A stretch of DNA of 64,000 bases. Origin: Paenibacillus sp. HW567 (GTDB taxonomy: Bacteria > Bacillota > Bacilli > Paenibacillales > Paenibacillaceae). Shown here one piece after another: positions 25,970 through 34,057 of this stretch. Made by a program: the position numbers and the translations under genes. The notes beneath the pieces are model-generated. The model worked only from the letters and a program-made list of their open reading frames with translations, made no database searches and was not told where the DNA came from. Numbering within the stretch: the stretch's first letter is position 1; every line of letters starts with the position of its first letter. The DNA is taken from assembly GCF_000374185.1 (NCBI RefSeq), contig NZ_KB910518.1, positions 3,357,687 through 3,421,686 of the forward strand, written 5' to 3'.

Positions 25970-26700
25970 GCGTACAGATCTCCCAGAGTCTCAATCTGTC
26001 GTTTCTGGGAAATCTCACGCATGTAAGATACCCATAATTTAGCCGTCATTTTGGCATCCTCAAGTGCGTTGTGCCGGCCATGAATAGGAATGTCGTGAAC
26101 GGCGAGCAGCTCATCCAGTGTGTAGTTGCTGCGGTGTGGCTCCAGCCAGCGGGCCAGCATGATTGTATCGAGCACTCTGTGGGTAAGCTGGACCTTGGAG
26201 GTTTTCCACAGAGCCGCATTTAAGAAAGACTTATCATGATTGCTGCCGTGTGCCACCAGCACCTGCTGGCCGACAAATGACATGAAATTATGCAGTGCGT
26301 CCATCAAGGACGGCGCTGTTGATGTCATCTCTTCCGAAATTCCCGTAAGCTTTGTAATATCCTCCGGAATTGCTGCCTGACAGTTCACCAGAGTATAGAA
26401 GCATTCCTCTTCCTTGATTTGCTCTCCCACCACCTTTATCGCACCAAAAGAAATAATCTCATCTCCATGCTGATGGGAAAAGCCTGTAGTTTCCAGATCG
26501 AAAATAACTGTCTCCAGTTCAGATAGCGGGGTATGCAGTACTTCAGGGCGCCGCTTCTCTCGCATAAGGGAGCGGATAAATGCCATCTGCTGTGCGGTCT
26601 GCTGTGCCGATTCCCCGCCCCTCATGGAAGCGATGGCGGACGGCATTCCGCCCTGTCTGAGGTTGTTCCAGAATCCTCCGCCTTTGTTCGGCTCCTTCAT
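25951..26700 (-). CDS. DnaQ-like 3'-5' exonuclease
   Basis: A 249-residue DEDD-type exonuclease. Motif ExoI is VIFDLETTGFSHQHGDEII, ExoII lies in LVAHGSNHDKSFLN, and ExoIII is HNALEDAKMTAKLW with a histidine five residues before the last aspartate (DEDDh type). About 60 N-terminal residues precede the domain. The start overlaps the stop of the DUF294 gene by four bases (ATGA). In many bacteria DUF294 and DnaQ-like proteins are adjacent, so they probably act together, but the shared role is unknown to me. Confidence 0.85.
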   Translation of the reverse strand: MKEPNKGGGFWNNLRQGGMPSAIASMRGGESAQQTAQQMAFIRSLMREKRRPEVLHTPLSELETVIFDLETTGFSHQHGDEIISFGAIKVVGEQIKEEECFYTLVNCQAAIPEDITKLTGISEEMTSTAPSLMDALHNFMSFVGQQVLVAHGSNHDKSFLNAALWKTSKVQLTHRVLDTIMLARWLEPHRSNYTLDELLAVHDIPIHGRHNALEDAKMTAKLWVSYMREISQKRQIETLGDLYAYLSRP

Positions 26701-27779
26701 GACTGCCTCCTTTCCGCTGACCGGAGCTGACGCTGCAGTGCCTTGTGCAGACGCCTGACGAGCAGCAGACCTTCCCGCAGCTCAGACAAGAGCTGCTTAT
26801 TCTTCAGATCACTTTCAGCAATGTAGTCACTGCTGGATAACAAGCCGTCCTGAACGGTATAGGGTGTATTCACACGCATGCGCAGAGCAGTTAAAAAGGC
26901 GCGGCGGATATCCTCCAGATGCTGATACTCATTCAGCCCAGCCAGAAGCTCAAGCCGCTTCAGTGTCGAGCTGTCCCAGACACCGTGCAGTAACGATAAA
27001 TGCCTTACAATATTAACCAGAGGGATATAGACACCATATTTAACATCAAATCCGCCGGCATAATCGCCAAAACGTTCCGTAAGCACCTGCCCAAGCAGAT
27101 TCAGCGTCGCTTTGTGGCGGACCGTATTGCGGAGCACGGCCGTAGACAGCTTCTCGTTATTGACGAATCCGGCATGAAAAGATTCACGCCACTCTGTGGA
27201 TAACGCCTCACTTCCGGCTACATGACGCATATCGGAAGCAATAATGAGATACCGGATCGGTTCCCACTCCAGTTGGCTCATCCAGCCTTCCAGTTGCCGC
27301 TTCCATTCCGGCAGCGTTTTGCGCCACAAGGGCTCTGAGCACATCACTTTGCCTTCACATTTCTCATAGCCTGCTTCTTCAAGCACATCGGACATCATTG
27401 CCCCGAAGGCCTCAAAATAACTTGCTTTATGCCCATCCGGTTCACCTTCAACAATTAGGCCATTATCCTGATCACTCCACAGCGTAGCTTCCTGTCTGCC
27501 GGCACTGCCGAAGACAATAAAGGAATAGGCGCAGGGAGGCGGGCCGTAGCCCGCCTCCTTCATCTGCGCCTCACATATGCCGACTGCTGTCCCGGCAATC
27601 CGGTCATGCATGGCATTGACCCGGGACATCCATTCCTCGATCGGGATAACGTTTAACTGCTCCAGCAGTACATCTTGACAGGCGCTGCGCCTTGCCTTCA
27701 GCTCCTGCGGCGAACCGGCCGTTGTGATGGACAAATATCTTTTATCTTCATTCCAGTCTGCAGTCTCCACCCAAGCCAC
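26697..27779 (-). CDS. DUF294 nucleotidyltransferase, GlnD-like
   Basis: A 360-residue protein with a GTG start behind GGGAGGCGG. About residues 90-110 carry GSAGRQEATLWSDQDNGLI, the nucleotidyltransferase signature of the DUF294 family, related to the uridylyltransferase domain of GlnD. The C-terminal 140 residues match the helical DUF294_C partner. The CBS and cyclic-nucleotide domains common in Gram-negative relatives are absent. It follows amtB by only 24 bases with no terminator and overlaps the exonuclease gene downstream. A role in modifying a nitrogen-signalling partner is a hypothesis from position and fold only. Confidence 0.8.
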   Translation of the reverse strand: MAWVETADWNEDKRYLSITTAGSPQELKARRSACQDVLLEQLNVIPIEEWMSRVNAMHDRIAGTAVGICEAQMKEAGYGPPPCAYSFIVFGSAGRQEATLWSDQDNGLIVEGEPDGHKASYFEAFGAMMSDVLEEAGYEKCEGKVMCSEPLWRKTLPEWKRQLEGWMSQLEWEPIRYLIIASDMRHVAGSEALSTEWRESFHAGFVNNEKLSTAVLRNTVRHKATLNLLGQVLTERFGDYAGGFDVKYGVYIPLVNIVRHLSLLHGVWDSSTLKRLELLAGLNEYQHLEDIRRAFLTALRMRVNTPYTVQDGLLSSSDYIAESDLKNKQLLSELREGLLLVRRLHKALQRQLRSAERRQS

Positions 27780-27803
27780 TCGGTCCGCCTCCCAACGAGA
27801 AGT

Positions 27804-29201
27804 TTATAATTTTTGGGTTTTGGATTCCGAATCTGCGATCAGCTTCATTTGCTCAGGATACCCGTAGGTACCATGCTCACTGATATCCAGACCCATCAAT
27901 TCTTCCTCTTCAGTTACACGCAAGCCCATGACCAGCTTCATTACATACAGAATGATGAAGGAAGCTACCGCTACGAATACGAATGTTCCCGCTACACCAA
28001 GCGCCTGAACACCAAGCTGATGGAAGCCTCCGCCGTAGAATAAGCCGGCTTTCCCGACGAGAGCGCCTTTTTCGATCAGATCAGGCGCTGCGAACAGACC
28101 CGTGGACAACGCTCCCCACATCCCTGCAATACCGTGTACGGAGAATGCATAGATCGGATCGTCCAGACCTGCACGTTCCAGCCATTGGGAAGTCATGAAC
28201 GTGAATGCCCCTGCAACCAAACCGATGATGATAGCAGCCCAAGGTTCTACATATGCGCAGGCACCAGTGATAGCAACAAGCGCGGCCAACACACCGTTCA
28301 GCATTGCCGGAATATCTGACTTACCAAAGTACAGCCAGGATGCGATCAGCGCAGCCAGACCGCCAGCAGCCGCCGCAATATTTGTTGTCAAAGCTACGTG
28401 TCCGAAGAACCCGCCCATTGGAGACAATGCGCTGCCTGGGTTGAATCCGAACCAGCCGAACCAGAGGATGATTACACCGAGTACAGTGAATACTTGGTTA
28501 TGACCTGGAATAATCACCGGTTTGCCTTCTTTATTGAACTTGCCAAGACGTGGCTTAAGCAAGATCGTTGCGACAACCGCCGCCGTTGCACCAGTAAGAT
28601 GGACAACCGTCGAACCTGCATAATCCTGCATGCTCAGTTCAGATAACCAGCCGCCGCCCCATACCCAGTGTGCTACAACAGGGTAGATAACTACGGAGAA
28701 CAGAATACCGAAAATGATGTATACGCTCAGCTTAGCACGTTCAGCCATACCGCCGGACACAATAGCCAGGGAAACTGCGGCAAAAGCCATTTGGAACAGG
28801 AATTTAACGTTAAGGGTTACATCTGAGAACCCGAGGGCATTATCGAAGGAAGCAGCTTGTGTATCCCCACCGTACAAAAACCCTGTAGTTCCGAAGAAGC
28901 TATTGCCGTTACCGAAGCCAAGACCGAAGCCAAGAGCCCAGAAACACAAGCTTGCAATAGCCAGTGTCAATACCGTCTTCCCGGCTACGTGACCGGCATT
29001 CTTCATCCGGACGGATCCGGCTTCAAGCATTGCAAACCCTGATTGCATAAAGAACACTAGGATAAATGCCAGGAAGGTGAACGCCGTATCCAGCCCGATT
29101 TGCAAATCCGGTGCCGCAGGACCATCAGCAGCAAAGGCGCTAACCGGGTAGACCATCAGTGTGATCATGGCCAGGAACATCAATATCATCTTTTTCTTCA
29201 T
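27804..29201 (-). CDS. amtB: Ammonium transporter, Amt/MEP family
   Basis: A 465-residue channel for ammonium/ammonia uptake. A cleavable signal peptide (to about AFAADG, residue 25) precedes eleven membrane segments. The family signatures are present: FFMQSGFAMLEAGSVRMKN near the N-terminus, HLTGATAAVVATILLKPR with the first pore histidine, and YAFSVHGIAGMWGALSTG with the second. The C-terminal tail EEEELMGLDISEHG is the regulatory GlnK-contact region. No glnK lies next to it; a DUF294 gene does. A perfect GlnR/TnrA-type box sits between promoter and start codon. Start ATG behind GGGGAGTGGGG. Confidence 0.93.
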   Translation of the reverse strand: MKKKMILMFLAMITLMVYPVSAFAADGPAAPDLQIGLDTAFTFLAFILVFFMQSGFAMLEAGSVRMKNAGHVAGKTVLTLAIASLCFWALGFGLGFGNGNSFFGTTGFLYGGDTQAASFDNALGFSDVTLNVKFLFQMAFAAVSLAIVSGGMAERAKLSVYIIFGILFSVVIYPVVAHWVWGGGWLSELSMQDYAGSTVVHLTGATAAVVATILLKPRLGKFNKEGKPVIIPGHNQVFTVLGVIILWFGWFGFNPGSALSPMGGFFGHVALTTNIAAAAGGLAALIASWLYFGKSDIPAMLNGVLAALVAITGACAYVEPWAAIIIGLVAGAFTFMTSQWLERAGLDDPIYAFSVHGIAGMWGALSTGLFAAPDLIEKGALVGKAGLFYGGGFHQLGVQALGVAGTFVFVAVASFIILYVMKLVMGLRVTEEEELMGLDISEHGTYGYPEQMKLIADSESKTQKL

Positions 29202-29220
29202 ACTTTACCCCACTCCCCAA

Positions 29221-29237
29221 TGTTATATTTCCTAACA
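29221..29237 (-). promoter_or_regulatory. GlnR/TnrA-type operator of amtB
   Basis: TGTTATATTTCCTAACA matches the TGTNA-N7-TNACA consensus at every fixed position. It lies 20 bases upstream of the amtB ATG and about 15-31 bases after the predicted transcription start. A box downstream of the promoter fits repression by GlnR when nitrogen is plentiful; activation by TnrA would normally use an upstream box. Confidence 0.8.
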
Positions 29238-29258
29238 AAACGTGAAACTCTTAATGTC

Positions 29259-29288
29259 ATTATAATCAGAAGTCAGGTAAATTGACAA
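29259..29288 (-). promoter_or_regulatory. SigA-type promoter of amtB
   Basis: On the minus strand TTGTCA (29283-29288) and a perfect TATAAT (29259-29264) are 18 bases apart. The predicted start near 29252 yields a 50-base leader that contains the GlnR/TnrA-type box. Confidence 0.75.
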
Positions 29289-29755
29289 GACTATTTTTTT
29301 GGATACTTTAATTTATTTATGGAAGCTTACGATTTCCTCACAGTTTAACTTGGTCACCCTAATGCTGCAGATAACGCGCAGATTTACAGGCTTTTGGGAC
29401 TCTCAAATATGAGAACGCATTCAATCTGCTTCTTTATTTGAATTCAAATATATGCATTTTTATTAATATTCATTAAAAAACAGCATCAAAAACACCTCAT
29501 CATCAACACATTACATGATGTGTTATCTTTTTCAGGTAACTGAAGTCTCTCGATTAGCGGGTTGACCAATATTGTAAGCACAAAGGATTTGAAGCATTTT
29601 TACCCACCTCATAGCATATACCAAAAGTAAGCGTGACGTTTGACTGTATGGTTTGTCTTTTGGTATCATTAAGTTATTCCATATTTTATATAGTAAGAAG
29701 ACGGCATAGAGAAAAAGAACCGGCTTCAGTTAGCGAGGTGAGATAACTTGGGGAT
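29289..29755. other. Non-coding region with two inverted repeats before the MerR gene
   Basis: No reading frame of interest is seen in this AT-rich stretch. It holds two dyads: AACACAT/ATGTGTT with a 6-base spacer (29505-29524), and ATACCAAAAG/CTTTTGGTAT, a perfect 10-bp inverted repeat with 29 bases between the arms (29618-29666). Both could be operators or structured leader elements for the MerR-yugP transcript. No RNA family is recognised. Confidence 0.45.
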
Positions 29756-30187
29756 ATGAACTTGTACCGGATCGGTGAACTGGCCAAAGCTGCTCGCACC
29801 AGTGAGCGGACAATTGATTACTACACCAAACTGGGATTGATTTCGCCAGAATCCAGGAGCATGAAGAATTACCGGCTGTACAGCCATGAAACCCTGATTG
29901 CCTTGGAGCGTATTAATCAATTAAAGCAAGAGAAATATACATTGGAAGAGATCAAATCCATGATGAGCAGGTGGAATGAAGCTACCCCCGAAACCGATGT
30001 TTCGGACAAACTGGTCGAGCTTGAGATCCACATGCAGCGGCTTGAGCGTGAGGTGAAGGCGCTGGAACCGATCATCAGCGGGTTAAAGCCCGTTCAGGCC
30101 AGACGGGCGCTGGCTACGCTGCTTCCACAAGGAGTTGCCTGTATGGAAGCGATCCGGCTTCTGTTGATGCAGGGGCCGCCAATGTAA
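29756..30187 (+). CDS. MerR family transcriptional regulator
   Basis: A 143-residue DNA-binding protein. The N-terminal winged helix-turn-helix (YRIGELAKAARTSERTIDYYTKLGLISPE) is typical of MerR, and residues 75-110 form the dimerisation coiled coil. The C-terminal part is short, without cysteines in a metal-site arrangement or a large ligand domain, so the inducer is unknown. An in-frame stop lies just upstream, which fixes ATG 29756 as the first start. The zinc protease gene follows on the same strand by 32 bases; regulation of that gene is possible. Confidence 0.85.
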   Translation: MNLYRIGELAKAARTSERTIDYYTKLGLISPESRSMKNYRLYSHETLIALERINQLKQEKYTLEEIKSMMSRWNEATPETDVSDKLVELEIHMQRLEREVKALEPIISGLKPVQARRALATLLPQGVACMEAIRLLLMQGPPM

Positions 30188-30219
30188 ACAGCTTGTAAAT
30201 TATAGTGGAGGAATGACAT

Positions 30220-30897
30220 ATGAATTCTTTGATGTATCTGTTAGTAATTGTTGCGTTTCTATTCTCCTTATGGGCTCAATTCAGAGTGAAGGGCAATTTC
30301 AATAAATGGGCCAAGGTAGCCAATATGAGCGGTATGACCGGCTACGATGCGGCCCGGCGCATGCTTGATGCGAACGGCCTCAGTGATGTTCCGATCGAAC
30401 CAGTACGCGGCTCGCTTTCCGACCACTACGACCCCGTTCACCGGGTTGTGCGCTTGTCAGAACCGGTATATTATGAGAGCTCTATAGCTGCCATTTCCGT
30501 CGCTTGCCACGAGGTCGGCCACGCCATTCAGCATAAAGTACACTATCCAATGCTCACTCTGCGCCACCGGATGTTCCCGGTCGTCAATTTCGCCTCGGGA
30601 GTTGCACCATTTATGCTGCTGGCCGGCTTCATCTTCAGTTCTCTTAACCTAATCGGCCTGGGTATCATTTTCTTCTCGGCTGCAGTGGCTTTCCAGCTTG
30701 TGACTCTCCCCGTTGAATTCAACGCAAGCAACCGGGCGCGCCAGGTGATGGTGGAGCAAGGCTACATTCGCAACGAGGAAGAACGCGGCGTGGCCAAGGT
30801 TCTGAATGCGGCAGCTTTGACTTATGTAGCTGCAGCCTTGGTTTCCTTGCTTGAACTGATCCGTTTAATTGCCATGTTCCTTGGAAACCGTGACTAA
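30220..30897 (+). CDS. yugP: YugP-type membrane zinc metallopeptidase
   Basis: A 225-residue integral membrane protease. One N-terminal segment (residues 3-18) is followed by a soluble part and the zinc motif HEVGHAIQH near residue 97, then two membrane segments (about 125-165) and a last hydrophobic segment near the C-terminus. The third zinc ligand is likely the glutamate in LPVEFNASNRAR. YugP-type proteins are widespread in Firmicutes, with poorly known substrates. The start is an ATG after GTGGAGG. A terminator shared with the convergent LysR gene follows. Confidence 0.87.
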   Translation: MNSLMYLLVIVAFLFSLWAQFRVKGNFNKWAKVANMSGMTGYDAARRMLDANGLSDVPIEPVRGSLSDHYDPVHRVVRLSEPVYYESSIAAISVACHEVGHAIQHKVHYPMLTLRHRMFPVVNFASGVAPFMLLAGFIFSSLNLIGLGIIFFSAAVAFQLVTLPVEFNASNRARQVMVEQGYIRNEEERGVAKVLNAAALTYVAAALVSLLELIRLIAMFLGNRD

Positions 30898-30917
30898 GTC
30901 TGCAATTCACAGGCATA

Positions 30918-30958
30918 AACAATACCCCGGAAGGCTACGAGCCAACCGGGGTATTGTT
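30918..30958. terminator. Bidirectional terminator between yugP and the LysR gene
   Basis: Arms AACAATACCCCGG and CCGGGGTATTGTT are fully complementary around a 15-base loop. The right arm overlaps the last codons of the convergent LysR gene. Confidence 0.8.
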
Positions 30959-31849
30959 GTTTCTGTCTTTAAAATAGGTCAGCAGGAACGTCCGAAAAGA
31001 ACGGGCCACCAGCGGCAGCTTGCCGTCGCTGCGGTGAATAAGCCCCACTGTTCTTGTTACAGCGGGTTCTACCACGCGCACCTGTGCCGGCTGCATCGGA
31101 TTGGTCTGATACAGGGCCATTTCGGGAAGAAGGCTCACCCCCATTCCTGCGGCAACCAAACCGCGTATAGTATCCGTTTCCCCGCCTTCGAAGGCAATCT
31201 GCGGCTTAAAGCCAGCCTGCACACAGGCCTGCCATACAATCGGCCTCAACGAATACCCCTGGCTGAACAGGACAAATTTCTCATCACGCAGTTGCTCGAG
31301 GCGGATGAGCTTCTCTCCAGCCAGCGGATGATTCTGCGGAAGGATGGCGAATAGCTCCTCTGTCATAACAATATCTCCGGCAATATGCTCGGCACTCTCC
31401 GGGAAAGGCGAGATGAAGGCGAGGTCAACCTCGCCCGAGAGCACATCCTTAATCAAGGAGGGATAGGCTCCCTGCTTAAAGCGAAACTTGACAAGCGGGT
31501 AATGCCGCCGGAATTCCGCAACAATTGAAGGGATTAGATGTGTCCCCAGGCTATGCGGAAAGCCGATACGGATCTCGCCGCGCTCCGGGTCCAGAAATTC
31601 ATGCACCTCCGCCACAGAGCGCTCCAGCTCCTTCAGCACGGACTCAACCCTTTTGCAAAAGAGCTGTCCTACCGGCGTTAGCTGCAGGTTGCGGCCTTTT
31701 TGCATGAACAAGTCCACGCCAAGCTCCTGCTCGAGCTGATGAATCTGGCGGCTGACCGCGGACTGCGCTACATGCAGCTCTTCCGCAGCTCTTGTAACAT
31801 GCTCCTTTTGGGCAACCTTCAAAAAATACTGAAGCTGTCTAAGCTCCAC
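30935..31849 (-). CDS. LysR family regulator resembling GltC
   Basis: A 304-residue regulator. The N-terminal helix-turn-helix reads VELRQLQYFLKVAQKEHVTR, followed by AAEELHVAQSAVSRQIHQLE. The effector domain carries RGEIRIGFPHSLGTHLIPSI and GLVAAGMGVSLLPE. These stretches are strikingly like Bacillus GltC, activator of glutamate synthase genes, and less like CysL or CitR types. No gltAB is in the window, so the target is uncertain. I take GTG 31849 behind GAGGGTGGAG as start; the frame extends upstream into the rhomboid gene without homology. It follows the rhomboid gene by 14 bases. Confidence 0.85.
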   Translation of the reverse strand: MELRQLQYFLKVAQKEHVTRAAEELHVAQSAVSRQIHQLEQELGVDLFMQKGRNLQLTPVGQLFCKRVESVLKELERSVAEVHEFLDPERGEIRIGFPHSLGTHLIPSIVAEFRRHYPLVKFRFKQGAYPSLIKDVLSGEVDLAFISPFPESAEHIAGDIVMTEELFAILPQNHPLAGEKLIRLEQLRDEKFVLFSQGYSLRPIVWQACVQAGFKPQIAFEGGETDTIRGLVAAGMGVSLLPEMALYQTNPMQPAQVRVVEPAVTRTVGLIHRSDGKLPLVARSFRTFLLTYFKDRNNNTPVGS

Positions 31850-31863
31850 ATCTCCACCCTCTT

Positions 31864-32490
31864 CTACCGTCGGCTTTTTTTGAATATGCGGATAATCAAT
31901 CCATAGAGGAAAAAACCAGCTCCCAATCCGCAGAGATGGGCCATCCAATTCACATTTGGCGTGGCAAAGGACATAATCCCCCCCATCACCAGAAGGCCGT
32001 ACAGCGTCTTACGGGAGCCCTCATCCATCATTCCCCGCTGTAATAAGGCAATATAAAGAAAGGCGCCATAGATGGCGTAGATTGCGCCTGAAGCGCCTAC
32101 GGAGACTGTAGCCACATCCACAACCGAACGGCTGCTGATTGCAACCGCCAAATAATTGGCGATGAACCCTCCGGCCAAGTAGAGCAGCGAATAGCGCCAC
32201 CAGCCCATCAGCCGCTCAAGCGGCGGGGCAAACACCAATAATGCAAAGCAGTTAAAGAATAGATGGGCAAACCCGTTATGCAAAAAAGTCGCCGCAACAT
32301 AACGCCACAGCTCATCTTTTTCGGGACCCGCATTCAGAGTAGCCCCGTAATCCAGCAGCGTCTGCAGATTGGTTGAACCGCCGTTCGCAGTCAACACAAT
32401 AAACATGATTACATTTAACAGAATTAAAGTACAGGTTACCGGGTAATAGCGAATGTACCCTTTCCAATTCTCGTACCTTATGAATATCAT
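31864..32490 (-). CDS. Rhomboid family intramembrane serine protease
   Basis: A 208-residue membrane protease with six membrane segments. Rhomboid hallmarks: WRYVAATFLHNGFAHLFFNC in the second segment, the catalytic serine in SVGASGAIYAIYG and the catalytic histidine in NWMAHLCGLGAGF. It lacks the TPR domain of the Bacillus GluP type and is nearer in size to YdcA. Substrates are unknown. It begins a two-gene transcript with the LysR regulator and is divergent from tpx. Confidence 0.88.
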   Translation of the reverse strand: MIFIRYENWKGYIRYYPVTCTLILLNVIMFIVLTANGGSTNLQTLLDYGATLNAGPEKDELWRYVAATFLHNGFAHLFFNCFALLVFAPPLERLMGWWRYSLLYLAGGFIANYLAVAISSRSVVDVATVSVGASGAIYAIYGAFLYIALLQRGMMDEGSRKTLYGLLVMGGIMSFATPNVNWMAHLCGLGAGFFLYGLIIRIFKKSRR

Positions 32491-32606
32491 AGCACCATCC
32501 CTTTATGTATCTTGTTCTTGTCCGGTTGGACACAAAGCTTCTAAAAAGATTATAATTTATTCTGGCAGTAAGAATCCAATAATGCAATTCAAGGAGGAAC
32601 AAGGAA

Positions 32607-33125
32607 ATGACGCAAGAAAGAACAGGCGCAGCCACATTTAAAAGCAGCCCCATCACCCTCGTAGGACCAGAGCTGAAAGCCGGTGATTCCGCGCCAGATT
32701 TCGTGGTAAGCAAGAATCTGCTGGAAGACGCATCGCTTAGCGATTATGCCGGTAAAATCAAGCTGATCAGCGTTGTACCTTCTCTGGATACCGGTGTATG
32801 CGATGCGCAGACCCGCCGTTTCAATACTGAAGCCGCAGAGCTTGGCGATGAAGTGGTCATTCTCACCATCAGCATGGACCTGCCATTCGCCCAAGCCCGC
32901 TGGTGCGGTGCCGCAGGCATTGATCGTGTCATCACACTTTCCGACCACAAAGCGGCAGCTTTCGGACAAGCCTATGGCGTGCTGATCAAAGAATTCCGTC
33001 TGGACATGCGATCCATCTTTGTGGTGGACAAGAACAACACACTGGCATATGTCGAGTACTTGCCCGAAATGACCGAACACCCTAACTACGAGGCTGCTAT
33101 AGCCGCTGTGAAGGAACTGCTGTAA
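32607..33125 (+). CDS. tpx: Thiol peroxidase, atypical 2-Cys peroxiredoxin
   Basis: A 172-residue cytoplasmic enzyme reducing hydrogen and lipid peroxides using thioredoxin. The peroxidatic cysteine is Cys65 in VVPSLDTGVCDAQTR and the resolving cysteine Cys100 in FAQARWCGA, the spacing of the Tpx subfamily. The start is an ATG after AAGGAGGAA. A TATAAT box lies about 40 bases upstream in the divergent region shared with the rhomboid gene. I see no full PerR box. Confidence 0.93.
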   Translation: MTQERTGAATFKSSPITLVGPELKAGDSAPDFVVSKNLLEDASLSDYAGKIKLISVVPSLDTGVCDAQTRRFNTEAAELGDEVVILTISMDLPFAQARWCGAAGIDRVITLSDHKAAAFGQAYGVLIKEFRLDMRSIFVVDKNNTLAYVEYLPEMTEHPNYEAAIAAVKELL

Positions 33126-33152
33126 TTATCGGGAACGAGCCTAATATATTTG

Positions 33153-33190
33153 AAAAAAAGCGGCAGAAGGACACCCTTCTCCCGCTTTTT
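33153..33190. terminator. Bidirectional terminator after tpx
   Basis: AAAAAAAGCGGCAGAAGG pairs, with one mismatch, with CCTTCTCCCGCTTTTT around a 4-base loop. It lies between tpx and the convergent DUF1499 gene and has A and T runs on the two sides. Confidence 0.8.
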
Positions 33191-33209
33191 GCATATGGAT
33201 GAATTTATA

Positions 33210-33599
33210 TTAGTCGATCTTGTATTTGCCCAGCTTCTTGTCCAGCGACTGGTACAACCGCTGAATGACGCGGTAGTTAGCGCCAAGATCGCCAAGCGAT
33301 CCTCTCGATGCGGAATAAATATCAATCGCGCAACGCACCGGCGTAGTATTCAGCACAGAGACGGTGATATCCAGCGTGCGGCCGAATCCGGTTCTTTTCT
33401 CAAGAATAATTTCTCCGACAGACTGCACCTCATGAAGCACCTTGAATCCAGGAATCTTCTTCAGCGTTGAGGATATTTCCTCCCACGCCTTGTCTCTTGA
33501 AAGAGTGTAATAACGTGTTTTTAATGCCGGATCTTTTGCACGGTCGCTTGTTCCGTCATGACTGCGAAATAAACCGACCAAGGTTCTTTTCAACGACAA
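33210..33599 (-). CDS. DUF1499 domain protein
   Basis: A 129-residue soluble protein. The pattern RYYTLSRDKAWEEISSTLKK near residue 30 and IYSASRGSLGDLGANYRVIQRLYQSLD at the end fit DUF1499, a small alpha/beta domain of unknown function. There is no signal peptide. The start is TTG 33599 behind GAGGGGGAAG. It is monocistronic, convergent with tpx. Function cannot be given. Confidence 0.65.
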   Translation of the reverse strand: MSLKRTLVGLFRSHDGTSDRAKDPALKTRYYTLSRDKAWEEISSTLKKIPGFKVLHEVQSVGEIILEKRTGFGRTLDITVSVLNTTPVRCAIDIYSASRGSLGDLGANYRVIQRLYQSLDKKLGKYKID

Positions 33600-33703
33600 A
33601 ATACTTCCCCCTCTTCAAATCCCAAGTTCATTACCTTAAGTGTAACATTCTTATCCGCGGAACAAAAGGGCATTGCTCACTTTCTCTATAGATCATCATA
33701 CAT

Positions 33704-33749
33704 AAAAAGGTGCCCTGTACCCGCAGCAATGCGGGAAACAGGGCACCTT
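33704..33749 (-). terminator. Terminator of the 6S RNA gene
   Basis: On the minus strand AAGGTGCCCTGT arms (33738-33749 and 33707-33718) enclose an inner CCCGCA/TGCGGG hairpin and end in five T residues. It follows the mature 3' end of the 6S-like RNA by 15 bases. Confidence 0.8.
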
Positions 33750-33763
33750 GTCAAAAACAGTTG

Positions 33764-33952
33764 AAACCCGCCTATGCCGTCCGGCTACAGTGTCTTCTGA
33801 ACCTGCTATAGCAGGTGGGTGGCCGCAGAAGTCGTTTTTGAATTCCCCAAGTCATATAGACAGGGCTGTTCAGCCGCGCTTCATCTAGATCTCCCAAGAC
33901 ATTATCATTGGTTCAAAACAACGAGCAACCGTAAACGCACATCGCAGGATTT
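33764..33952 (-). ncRNA. ssrS: Probable 6S RNA
   Basis: A 189-base RNA is predicted between a consensus promoter and a strong terminator. Its 5' end (AAATCCTGCGATGTGCG) pairs with its 3' end (GGCATAGGCGGGTTT), a long interrupted closing stem as in 6S RNA. An inner stem pairs CGTTGTTTTGAA with TTCAAAAACG around a large irregular region holding a GGCTGAACAGCC hairpin. On the 3' side CTTCTG/CAGAAG flanks an ACCTGCTATAGCAGGT hairpin. The segment ending ACGGCATAGGCGGGTTT resembles the E. coli 6S 3' end. 6S RNA mimics an open promoter and sequesters vegetative RNA polymerase. The family call is mine from structure; no covariance search was run. Confidence 0.75.
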
Positions 33953-33958
33953 ATAGCT

Positions 33959-33987
33959 ATTATATTGCTTTTTGACAAAAAAGTAAA
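33959..33987 (-). promoter_or_regulatory. Promoter of the 6S RNA gene
   Basis: On the minus strand a perfect TATAAT (33959-33964) lies 17 bases from TTTACT (33982-33987). The implied start at 33952 coincides with the first base of the closing stem. An overlapping alternative, TTGTCA with TATAAA, would start some bases later and cut the stem. Confidence 0.7.
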
Positions 33988-34057
33988 CCTGTATGCGCTT
34001 TAATTAGTAACGGATAACAATTTCCGTCCACTTTGAACGGGTTTTGTTGTCCCTATG

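Noticed and set aside
32540..32580. Possible PerR box in front of tpx (TTATAATTTATTCTG)
   Set aside because: Only the left half matches; it is better explained as the -10 region.
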